DNA of 64,000 bases from assembly GCA_023630585.1 (NCBI GenBank), contig CM042564.1, forward strand, positions 15,968,242 to 16,032,241, in the 5' to 3' direction. The position numbers and the translations under genes were made by a program. Position 1 is the first letter of the stretch. The number at the start of each line of letters is the position of its first letter. Shown here in pieces: positions 1 to 9,852 of this stretch. This DNA is from Cranoglanis bouderius (Eukaryota > Chordata > Actinopteri > Siluriformes > Cranoglanididae). The notes under the pieces are model-generated. The model worked only from the letters and a program-made list of their open reading frames with translations, did no database searches and was not told the origin of the DNA.

Positions 1-1053
1 AGCATTCCTAATAAAGTGCTTGGTATTGCTTGAGGTGTGGAAGGGGATTGTGTCAGATGGATTTCAAATGGGAATTTAATGTTAGAATATTGCATTCATA
101 CAGTGGTGTATTATGTTTAGCTGTTTAGAGGTTGCTAAATGAATATATAGATGTATATTCATTCATTCGAGATGCCTGTAAAGTTACTTGGGCACTACTG
201 TGGAAAAATGCACTATACAAGAATAAAAACTAGACAGATATAAATAGTTCTGCTAGTGCTACTGGAATATATACACACTACACATGTTTCTTTGGATTTC
301 AGCTCTATAAGTCTTAATTTAATTTTCATTTATTTAAATGTCTTGTGCCAAGTTAAATAAAAGTAACATTAAAGATTGCTGTGCTTAACAGTTGTTAACC
401 ATAAACAGTGCATGCTGTTATAGGAAAATAATCCACAGTAGGTTGAATTGATACGGATATGAAGTGGAGTTAGATTACCACCCCAGAATTGTTTCTTTTC
501 AATAGCAGTACTGCCCAAAACACTTTATTCCTCTTATACCACTATAATTTGCCAATTTTTAATATATTAAATAGTCACATGTAGCTCACCAACCTCTTTT
601 TTTTTTCTCTTGAATTTAATAAGACAATAAAACTCTTTCCATAAACATTAAATAAATGTTTCATTTTAATGATGCTTATTATTGGCGATAGATTATGTGG
701 ATAACAGTCCCTGTGAATGAGCTACTATAGAAATGATAACATATTAGAAGGAGTGCATGAATATAAACCAGTTATTTGAATTACAGCTGGCACTACTGAA
801 AATTAATCAACACCTTCTGACAAATTTGAGGCTGCTATTTAAAAACAAACACATTAAAAATGTTACATCATAATATGAGTATCCATTTTCAGGGTGCTTC
901 AAAGTGTAAGTCAGGAGCAAAACTGGATCTGAAGGCAGACATTCAGTGGTCAGAAATTACAGTAGCTCAAATGATTATTTTAATCATGAAATATGGATTT
1001 TGGCAGGTTTTTATATACAAGTTATCCTTTCATTGTCCTGACATCCAGTTGTA
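1..1053. other. AT-rich intergenic stretch, no gene seen
   Basis: AT-rich single-copy-looking DNA. The only open frame of note (860-1135, 91 codons) runs into the inverted repeat of the next transposon, has no recognisable domain and is taken as chance. Confidence 0.6.
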
Positions 1054-2487
1054 CAGTTGCAATCAAAATTATTCAACCCCCATTGCAAATCAGGTTTATT
1101 GTCAAAATGGACAGACTTTCAGCTGTTTGCAATGAACAAATCAAACAAAAGCAATTAAAATAGTTCAACAAAACAAATGTTTCAAGTGGTTTTCCCAAAT
1201 TCAACTGAAAATGCAACTTATAATGACTTCTCCAGTTTCAAAATTATTCAACCCCCTGAATAGAATCCCTCACAACAGCACAAATATGCAAAACCGGTGT
1301 TGTCTCAACACATCTGATGCAATTAATCAAGGGCTTCATTAGTTGCACCAGGTGTGCTTGGGCTAGAACACATGATGTACCTAAATTGGCTAGGGGCAGA
1401 AAATACATGAAATACCTGGACGGGGCAGAAAAAGGAAGCTATCAATGGCTGCAACCAGATTTCTGAGAAGGCAGGTTGTGAAAAACCCTCAAGTGACTGC
1501 AAAAGACCTGCAGCAAGACTTGGTAGCAACAGGCACTGAGGTTTCAGTGAGCACAGTTTGGCGCGTACTAAATGCAGAAGGTTTCCATGCCAGAACTCCA
1601 AGACATACTCCACTACTGACCCAAAAGCACAAGAAAAGTTGGCTCAAAATCATATAAATAAGCCACAGAAGTTTCTGGATTCTGTTCTGTGGAGCGAGGA
1701 AACAAAACTGGAACCTTTTGGCACGATGGATCAGCGGTATGTCTGGAGGAAGAAGAATGAAGAAAGAACACTCTGCCCACAGTCAAGCATGGTGGTGGCT
1801 CAGTGATGCTCTAAGGCTGCTTTGCATCCTCTGGCACTGGAAACCTGCAGCATTTGGACGGCAAGATGGATTCATTGAAGTATCAGGAAATCCTAGGAGA
1901 AAACGTCATGCCGTCTCTGAGGAAGCTGAAGCTTGGGCATCATTGGACCTTCAACAGGACAATGATCCCAAGCATACCTCAAATTCCACCAAGGTTTGTT
2001 TCCAGAGGAAGTCCTGGAAGATTCTACAGGGCCATCACAGTCAACTGACTTGAACCCCATAGAAAATCTCTGGTGGGATTTGAAGAAGGCGGTTGCAGCA
2101 CGCAAACCCAAGAATATTACTGAACTGGAGGCCATTGCTAATGAAGAATGGGCTAAGATTCCTCAGGAATGCTGCCAGAAGCTGGTGTCTGGCTATGCAT
2201 CTTGTTTGCAGCAGGTCATAACAGCAAAAGGGTGCTCTACTAAGTACTAAAGATGCTTGTCATGAAGGGGTTTAATAATTTTGAGAATGGAGAAGTCATT
2301 ATAAGTTGCATTTTCAGTTGAATTTGGGGAAACCACCTGAAGCATTCGTTGTGTTGAACGATTTCAATTGCTTTTGTTTGATTTGTTCATTGCAAACAGC
2401 TGTAAATTTTGACAATGTATATTTTGTCTGTAAATTTTGACAATAAACCTGATTTGCAATGGGGGTTGAATAATTTGATTGCAACTG
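1054..2487 (+). mobile_element. Tc1-like DNA transposon, degraded full-length copy (A)
   Basis: Inverted terminal repeats are visible: the left end starts cagttgcaatcaaaattatt and the right end is its reverse complement finishing gattgcaactg. Both ends are flanked by TA (1052-1053 and 2488-2489), the target duplication expected of Tc1/mariner elements. The 1434 bp length is normal for a Tc1 family element. Further internal sequence near both ends (gcaatgaacaaatcaaacaa at left, its complement at right) extends the inverted repeat beyond 100 bp. The transposase frame is broken, so the copy is not autonomous. Confidence 0.93.
1445..2250 (+). pseudogene. Tc1-like transposase pseudogene of element A
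   Basis: The reading frame is broken by several shifts, but blocks typical of Tc1 transposases can be read in order. First comes the end of the paired-like helix-turn-helix region (1445-1650). Next is the first catalytic block at about 1687, read as LWSEETKLEPFG. Then a DNDPKHTS block lies near 1960, LNPIENLWWDLKKAV near 2050, and the C-terminal ITAKGCSTKY before the TAA at 2248-2250. In the family the first block normally carries Asp (WSDE); here the codon is GAG, so the first metal ligand position reads Glu. The N-terminal start is unclear. Together with the frameshifts this marks an old, dead copy. Confidence 0.88.
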
Positions 2488-2489
2488 TA

Positions 2490-4077
2490 CTTTATACAGT
2501 AAATGATTGTGTTCAGTATATTCATTTGTTAGCAGTAAACTTTCTCTTTTCCTCAGGATGAAGACACATCATGTTTCAGAGATATGAAACTAGGGGCTCC
2601 TCATCACTATTTTGCTGTGCCAACAAAACACATGCAAATCATTTAGCAAAAAACGTATTCCACTAGGTAAATTCCCAAGTACTGACAGTACACTGGCTTC
2701 AGGGATCCTAAAATTTTATTATTGGGGCAGTGAATAAATTTTATGAAAAGTGGAATTTAATCTGTTTTTTCAGACTGTATAAAATAGATCCATAGTTTTT
2801 ACTGTGTGTTCAGCTCTGTGTATGTCTCTGTTACCTGTTTTTCTTAGTGCAGTGAAATTGGTAGAAGCAGGGAAAGCAGTTCTCTTTAATTTGGTTACAA
2901 ATTAAAGTCAAATGGGCTTCATTCTGCCAGTCAAATGGTCTTCATGTCTGGCGTCAAATACCACCTAGATTCCTACTGGTTCATCACGGTGTGAATGCTG
3001 ATTTGGGGCTTGGTTTTGGCTGTTCCATTAAAAATACTTTAAGTCTGGGACCAAATTTACAGAGCCTTAGGCCTCTGAACTTTGCTCACTGGGAAGGTGG
3101 GTACACCGTGCAAAAGATGTTTTTTCACTGTGACGTTAAGCAGCGCTACATTATATCAAGACACATTCGAAAACATAGATCATTCATAGAGCTAGCTTAT
3201 GCCACGTTTCTAAATCCAACATGTGTCTAAGGCTCAATCAAAAAAGGGTCTGGCTTTAGTTGTTCTTTGGAGAAAATGGGAGAAAGAAATAGAGGGCAAG
3301 AAAATGGATGCAGTGTCCTGTGGGCAAAGCAGCACAGCTCTCTCCATAGGGAGACAATGGCTCCATCTGTGCAAAGCGTTTTTACTGCTGATCATCTGTA
3401 GGCGGCCTTAATGTTTACAGAAGTGGTCTGTTGAAGCTTCATTCAATTTGACTCTAGGAAGTTTTTTTTTCTTTTTTTTGAAGTACCTAAATCTGCTCAG
3501 TGAGTTAGTCAGTGACCTTTTAGCACAAGCAAAATTATTTGATATTGTGATTTGGCATAGAATGAAAACCTCTTTTGTTTGCCTCTCCTCCAGCAAAACA
3601 TCTGAGAAAGAGCCTTTCAGCTGATCCTGCTTCTCCCTTTAGTAGATTGTCACAGTACACTGTATATGCATGAATTTAATGCATGGATTAAATAATTTTA
3701 TATACTGTGCACAAATAATTTGCATTAATTTAACCAGACCCTTTTCTTGCATTATGTGAAAACCTGATAGGGAGGTACCCATAAGCCAATTATTTTGTCA
3801 GGTTTTTAACATCTACTGCATTTGTAGCATTCCAATCAGTCCAAAATATGAAGTATGTGGAAAAAGTAAGCAATTTCTGCAATGCTAATAAACAATGTTA
3901 GTAGTAATGTTCTTGTCTCGAGACCTGCCTAGACTGTAATTTCCAACACTCTTCTTTATCTTGGTCTTTATCACCAAGTTCAAATAACAGACATGGGCAT
4001 GTGTTACATTTCTAGGGGTGTCATATTACCAATACACACTTCTTAATTACTGGAATAGAATCATGGTGGAAGCAGAG
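2490..4077. other. Intergenic stretch, no gene seen
   Basis: AT-rich DNA with short open frames only (for example 2991-3230 and 3223-3411), none with a recognisable domain. No inverted-repeat element was recognised. Confidence 0.5.
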
Positions 4078-4321
4078 ATCCATCCATCCATCCATCCATT
4101 TTCTATACCGCTTATCCTACACAGGGTCGTGGGCGAGCCTGGAGCCCATTCAATGGAATTTGGGGCACAAGCCAGGGGACACTCTGGACGGGGTGCCAGC
4201 CTATCGCAGGGCACAATCACACACATTCACACACCCATTCACACACTACAGACAATTTGTGAATGCCAATCAATTTGGAGGAAACCGGAGTACCTGGAGG
4301 AAACCCCCGAAGCAGGGCATT
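4078..4321 (-). repeat. Dispersed fish repeat, copy 1
   Basis: Begins with (CATC)n and then ccattttctataccgcttat, followed by blocks reading cctggagccc, ccagcctatcgcagggcaca and ggaggaaaccggagtacctg. The same blocks occur in reverse complement at 8712-9036, so this is a family. I recognise the blocks as a very common short interspersed repeat of fish genomes. The strand is given by comparison with the 8712 copy, which carries the presumed head. An open frame across it (4018-4338) is not a gene. Confidence 0.8.
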
Positions 4322-4832
4322 CTCAAGCATTAAAATAGAAACTAAAAGATGTACCCTGTTCAAGAGAGGTGGTCATCACATTGAAAGGAATATTGTGTAC
4401 ATAAATGAGAGAAACAAATAAAACCTGTACACTGTCTTGTGTTTTCGTTTCTATATTTCAGGCTGATCAGTTGCCCCAAAGGAAAAGAGGTAAAGCTGAA
4501 GTGCCTCTGGGTTATAATGATTATTTTATTTTGCACATTAGCCTGTCTGTTTCTGCCAGACAGATTGGGCAAATTTGGAACTACATTTGAGACTTTTGGG
4601 GAGATTAACTTTTTAATTAACAGTTATTTTCACTGTTAAGTGGACAGTTTCATTTTAACTGGTGAATGCTTGAGAATAATCTGTTTACACCACACTCCTT
4701 GACAAATGTGTTTTTATGTAGGTAACCATGTCTGCCCGAATAACTAGATATAATTCTTATACTGTGCAGATTTAGTAGCATATGATTATTTTATTGGGCA
4801 TTTTAATTATAATACATTTCAGTAAAATAAAC

Positions 4833-5870
4833 GGACCTCGTTTATCAGTCTTTTAGTAAAGCTGTAAATGTTTGCATAAGCCAAACCGAACTTAAAATTT
4901 TCCGCCGGATTTACAAAATTTTTGGAACTGTAGAGTTTCTTCGTACTCATTTCGTACACATTTGGTGACTCCTACAAAACTCCATAAAAGGCAAAGCTCA
5001 CACAGCTGAAATGACGACTAAATGGCAAAAAAGACTTTTTAGAAAGCTATTTTATATTTTATTTTATATATATTATTTAAGTGTGACCACCCCTTGAAAA
5101 GGCCAAAATCTCATGCCAGATTACAGAAAATGTGAATTGGATGTAAATTAATTGAGGTGAAAAGAAAACGGAGGGAAAAAAATATATCTACTGTACCAAG
5201 GTGATCTTGGACCGAAAGCGCATAGCGAATCGAACTGTCGAAGAATGCACCAATGCACCCTCCACGATGGCAGAAGACATGCGAATGTCATAGGAAGCTA
5301 GATGATGGTACACTAGGATTGTACAGCACGATGCAGCTTGAGACCAGATCGGTCACTTAGAGCTGGCTCTAATAAAGTGTTGCACAGCAGTAAAAAGATG
5401 CCGTGGGAAACAGAACCGACATAAACACTGCCTGAATCTGACCTCCTATAAGAATACAGTGGCATTCCTAACTGAATGACTGGTCTTATTTATCTTAATT
5501 TATGGACTTATTTTCGCTTGCTTGCTTTATTTTTTCATATTTAATATTTCTTTAATTAATGGCATAAAGGTGAAATGACTGGGTCTCGCGAAAGTTTCAT
5601 TAAATTTGTGTGTGTAGCTAAAAATACACAAGGTATTTAAACTTGACAGCACAATCTGTATATAAAAGTGCAGTAACTCATAGCAATTTGTAGCTGATCA
5701 ATTGAGGTTTACATTAGTCTTCTAATGCGCAAATTTACACACACTTTATCCATTAGTAGGATACAAACGTTTTTCCAAAATTACGAGATTTCCGTGAATA
5801 CCAAATTTCTTGTGTAAACGCCCTTACGAACAAAAAAATCTGTTCATATCCAGCTTGACAAATGAGGCCC
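4833..5870. mobile_element. DNA transposon or MITE with GGRCCTCRTTTRTC-type ends
   Basis: The left end reads ggacctcgtttatcagtc and the right end reads gcttgacaaatgaggccc, an imperfect inverted pair about 1 kb apart. No long reading frame lies between them, so it would be non-autonomous. The ends resemble abundant fish and frog elements that start GGGCCTCATTTATC. I cannot assign the superfamily because the target duplication is not clear. Confidence 0.55.
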
Positions 5871-6464
5871 AATGTTCACTAATTACAATCAATGTTCTAT
5901 ACCTTTAATAAATACTGTATATAAATAGACATAAGAGAATACAGATGGCATCCCCAATAAATATAGTTAGCTGATGTTAACTATATCATTATTTAATGAT
6001 GCCACGTCAGCGCATCTCAAATCACCTACACGACTCAATCATTCTGGATTCATATGTTGAATAAGCTTTTTTTATTTGGAGGAAAAAGAAGACTGCTCTT
6101 TTGATGTATTTTATGCTTAATATGCAGAGCTTCTACACAAAATGTGTAAATGTTTGCAGGTCTGAAACAGTCATTTAAGTATTTATTTTTGGTATATTCC
6201 ATCTCCCCTGCGGCCCACCTGCAATTCCTGGGTGCGCCCTACAGTTTAAATACCTCAGCTTTACAGGATAGAGTACTAGTACTGTTGGCAATCATCAATC
6301 CTAAGTAATGGAGGATAATATACTGTAGTTTTCAAGGGGTGTTGGCAATTTCAATTTTGAAACTCATCCTGGATTTTCATAACACTATAGGCTGCTGTAC
6401 GCTCACCTGAGTGCTGTCACGGAAGATGATTTCCTATGTAATGCAAGACTGTAAATTATTTTAC
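5871..6464. other. Intergenic stretch, no gene seen
   Basis: AT-rich sequence without a recognisable gene or repeat; ends where LINE-like coding similarity begins. Confidence 0.45.
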
Positions 6465-7075
6465 TTTATCTCTAGGAGATACTACTGCAACAGCACTGCT
6501 TACTGGTTTCCCCAGAAAGACCATTGGTCTAAGCATTTAAGATCCCTACAATGGCTGCCAGTTAGTTACAGAATTGATGTTAAAATATTGCTGCTTGTTT
6601 ACAAATCACTCAGTCGTTTAAGAATAAAATGTATCTCGGATCTACTTGAATACAAACCGAACAGGCCTCTAAGATCACTATGCCTGCCTAGTATTAGGAC
6701 CAAGCATGATGAGGCATCATTTAGCTTATGTGAGGCCCAAAGCTAGAACCAGCTGCCAGATGAGCTCTGATATGCCCCAAATTTGACCATCTTTAAGTCC
6801 AAATGAAAAACACTTCTTTTTTCCTGTGCCTTCGATATTTAGCACTTTTAGGCCACACTTTGTACTTTTAAAAATGAAAAGTCATATCCATTGTATGTCT
6901 TATTTTCCTTTATTTTAAAATTATTTATATATTGATTTATTTTATTTCCTCTGTATCTTTTTTATTTTGCCTTTAGCTGTGCAAAGCATTTTGAATAGCT
7001 GTTGTGTACGTAAAGTGTGATCTAAATAACTCTAGTTTGTATGTGTTGATCGTGTGAATCAAATTGAATTGACTC
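6465..7075 (+). mobile_element. 3' end of a non-LTR retrotransposon (LINE), decayed
   Basis: An open frame (6411-6746) contains LQWLPVSYRIDVKILLLVYK, the end of the reverse transcriptase ORF in a widespread group of fish LINEs. It continues with a frame broken at 6745 by a stop, then NQLPDEL and a decayed tail. The sequence ends with aaagtgtgatctaaataa and an imperfect aattgaattga repeat near 7057-7070, as in these LINE 3' tails. Only the extreme 3' part is present, as expected after 5' truncation on insertion. The clade is not assigned. Confidence 0.8.
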
Positions 7076-7239
7076 TCAGACTAACTAGTTTTTTGTCATC
7101 GTCCAGTGCATCAATGCAAAATCATTACCTTGATTTTAGACGAACAGTCAGCTCCTTCTCTTTGTGTCCGGTAAAGTCAACTTCAGGCATGCATATTTAC
7201 ACAGATCAATCATGAACTGCCTTGACTGAAATCCAGTTT

Positions 7240-7280
<41 letters not shown>

Positions 7281-7976
7281 AGTTGCTAAAAACAACCCGA
7301 AAAAAAAAAAATCACTATTCATAAATATAAAGATATCATTTCAATGTTTTAATGTGTGTTCATACTACCATTGCAGGTAAAGAAAAACCTGGACTATTTA
7401 TCATTGTTGTGTATGCTTATATGCTGCCTGTTTTATTAATTAATCATATAAAATGAGTAACATGACAATGTGCAAAGTCAGCTTGTAGTCTAATGAAAAA
7501 CATACACTGGTATCTTCTATGGACAAATAAATATATTGTCATTTTTAATCCATGCAAATATTCATGCGTACATTACTTAAGACACGTTGGATACCTTGAA
7601 CCTGGCCTGAAAAAAGCTCCAACCCCAGCAAAGCACAGCTGCCCTGTTTATCCTAAACAGAAACTGACAAGGCATAAATAGTTTCAGCAGAGTTGTTAGA
7701 GGCAGCTGGGAGGTATGGGAAGTCATGTAAATGTTTCATTGCAGTTGGGATCTTCTGAGCAGACAGCAGAGGGCTCTAAAGATTACACACTGCTCCTTTA
7801 ATACATGTGTCGCTGAGCTCAGTTCACTCAAGGCAGAATTGAAGCTTTGCTGCAACTGGGAACTCACTCGGAGAAAAACAAAGGATACTGGCCTTATCCA
7901 AAAGCACTCTATGCAATTTTAAAAAAGGCTCACAACATGATTAATCTTCATCATTCATTTGTATTTTAATAATTGT
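7076..7976. other. Intergenic stretch with a 31-nt T run
   Basis: Contains a pure T run at 7246-7276 followed by an A-rich stretch near 7300. No gene is seen. The part next to 7977 would hold the 3' untranslated region of the Costars-domain gene on the other strand. Confidence 0.5.
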
Positions 7977-8429
7977 TTATGGAAGTAGTGAGATAAGCAC
8001 TCGATCATCTTTTCCTTGCCACAGCATCTCCCCCTCGAATTGCACTAGCCCTTGTTTCCGTGCCCGGAGCAGCACTCCCACCAGCTTGTTCGATATAGAG
8101 ACATAATGTTCAAACAGCATGCCGAACTCAACTTCCCGTCTCCCATCTTCTCGCCTGTGCCCAAGTTCTCTAATAATCTGGCACAGCTCCATCACCTCCC
8201 TGCTGATATGGGAGTGAGCTTCCTTCCCTCTGCGCGCAGTGTGAGAACCCTCCGGAGGTCGGCCATAGTCCTCCTGACCCCACTCGGGACGAAAGGCCAT
8301 CACCTCATCACTAGTGAATGGATTGTGTTTCTGATAATCCTTGTGAACTTCAGACCATTTCTGCCAGGTCTGTGTTAGTCCTTTCACTGAAGCTGCTTTG
8401 CTTTCAGGGGTCTGCCTGTCTGTCTCCAT
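7977..8429 (-). CDS. Costars-domain protein, ABRA/STARS-like, short form
   Basis: The frame encodes 150 residues from an ATG at 8429 with good context (A at -3, G at +4); an in-frame ATG three codons upstream would give 153. The C-terminal half (about 75-149) is a Costars domain, with REDGRREVEFGMLFEHYVSI followed by NKLVGVLLRARKQGLV and FEGEMLWQGKDDRVLISLL. The preceding part (about 16-70, with KGLTQTWQKW, NPFTSDE and YGRPPEGSHTARRGKEA) matches the conserved stretch before this domain in actin-binding Rho-activating protein (ABRA, also STARS), which binds actin and promotes SRF signalling in striated muscle. ABRA is usually about 375 residues, so this lacks the long N-terminal half. Either it is a short paralogue, or an upstream exon joins near 8445, where an AG acceptor-like site occurs on this strand. 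No stop or frameshift interrupts it. Function in actin binding is inferred. Confidence 0.85.
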   Translation of the reverse strand: METDRQTPESKAASVKGLTQTWQKWSEVHKDYQKHNPFTSDEVMAFRPEWGQEDYGRPPEGSHTARRGKEAHSHISREVMELCQIIRELGHRREDGRREVEFGMLFEHYVSISNKLVGVLLRARKQGLVQFEGEMLWQGKDDRVLISLLP

Positions 8430-8711
8430 GATGAACATTATAACATGTCTGTGTTGGATTGACACACACCAGGAGTGCTAGTGCTCATCTTCATGTGTCG
8501 TTTACAGGACACCAAGGGGATCCAACTACAGCAAACCTATGAATAATTTAATAGAAGTACAAACAAACAATGTTAACCTGCTGTACTTAGTCCTTGTCTT
8601 TACTCTTAACTAGAGCTACAATCAGAAAAATACATTCAAAATTAGAGTAATGCTTGTAATTTGAGTGACAGCCTAATGAATATGTCTTTTATATCATATC
8701 ATATTATATAG
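8430..8711. other. Upstream flank of the Costars-domain gene
   Basis: Would hold the promoter, 5' untranslated region or intron of the - strand Costars gene. No TATA box or upstream exon could be identified with confidence. Confidence 0.4.
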
Positions 8712-9036
8712 GGAGCACGGCACTTAGTGGTTAGCATTCCCGCCTCTGCCCTGTGTGCACGGAATTTGCATGTTCTCCCTGTGCTTCAGGGGTTTCTTCC
8801 GGGTACTCCGGTTTCCTCCCCCAGTCCAAAGATGTGCGTAGTAGGCTGACTGGCATTTCAAACTTGTCCGAAGTGTGTGAATGTGTATGCGATTGTGCCC
8901 TGCAATGGGTTGGCACCCAGTCCAGGGTGTCCTCTGCCATGTGCCCTGAGTTCCCTGAGATAGGCTCCAGGCTCCAGGCCGCAGGCCCCTCCACAACCCT
9001 GTGTAGGATAAGCACTACAGAAAATGGATGGATAAT
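8712..9036 (+). repeat. Dispersed fish repeat, copy 2 (opposite orientation)
   Basis: Reads gggagcacggcacttagtgg, then gcatgttctccctgtgcttc, ccgggtactccggtttcctc, ccctgcaatgggttggcacc and gagataggctccaggctcca, ending in ggataagcactacagaaaat and ggatgga. This is the reverse complement of the family at 4078-4321, here with its head (ggcacttagtggttagca) present. I recognise it as one of the most frequent short dispersed repeats of fish. Overlapping open frames on both strands are not genes. Confidence 0.85.
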
Positions 9037-9774
9037 ATAATATAATTGTAGAGGGACATAATTAATGTACATAACTGGAACTTAAAGACAACTGCTGTCT
9101 TTTTGTGGGTTTATTTACATTGCTTATACCTTGGGAAACAAACAAGTACCTGTAAAACATTTTCCCCCTGATCGTGTACCTTCTGAAGTATGGAATGCAT
9201 TTGTACATTTTTTAACCAATTAAGGGCATGAGACACTCCTTGAGATGTTATGCTACAAAAAATGAAGAATATGTTTTATTGTTCTGTTTAGTAAGCATAT
9301 TCCGTGTAAAAGTCTAAGCTGAAAACCAAATGCTTTGTTGAGTTTGAGTTTTGAGCGAGTTTGAGCACTTTTGAAAGAAATATCGCGGGACTACACAACG
9401 ACCTGTCTCTGGTTGTGAAGACAGTAAAATCATCTGCGTGTAGTCTCTGGCAGTTTCAAAGGCATATATAAACAGTGACGTACTTACATTATTCATGTGG
9501 TGCAGTTCATCCCCTGCATCATAATCTTTTACCAGTATGTAAATGCTGCAGCAGTCTGCTGAATCCGCTGAATTCCGAGCAACACCAAGTACAAATGATA
9601 ACAAGTTGTTTTTGTTTTGGTTTTTTTTGTTAAAAACAACCAAATAAAAAACAGTTAAATTCATACACACCCTTATCAGACCTTCAGTACCTATCCGGTT
9701 GGCGACGACAGGTAGGAACTGTGTTTATGAAGGCAGCGTTGCCTACCGGACTGTTTTGTTAGGGGCACTGAGAT
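9037..9774. promoter_or_regulatory. Upstream region of trmt11
   Basis: No coding signal is accepted here (the - strand frame at 9314-9670 has no recognisable domain). The last 100 bases before the start codon are richer in G and C and free of upstream ATG-initiated long frames, as expected for the 5' untranslated region and promoter of a housekeeping gene. No specific element can be named. Confidence 0.35.
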
Positions 9775-9852
9775 ATGGCGCTACACTGTGGGAAAACATG
9801 CCGACAATATTTATTACATTTAGCACACGACAATGTCGACTTCAGATTACCG
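9775..9852 (+). CDS. trmt11: trmt11 exon 1 (residues 1-26)
   Basis: Starts MALHCGKTC and ends FRLP, in the same place as the vertebrate protein. Ends in phase 0 before gtatgt. Intron 1 is only 191 bp. Confidence 0.93.

Noticed and set aside
1..7976. Search for hint3, the neighbour of TRMT11 in human
   Set aside because: No histidine-triad (HxHxH) coding stretch was seen in the left part of the window.
9314..9670. 118-codon frame on the - strand just upstream of trmt11
   Set aside because: No recognisable domain, no good splice context, and partly low-complexity Asn/Lys sequence; taken as chance.
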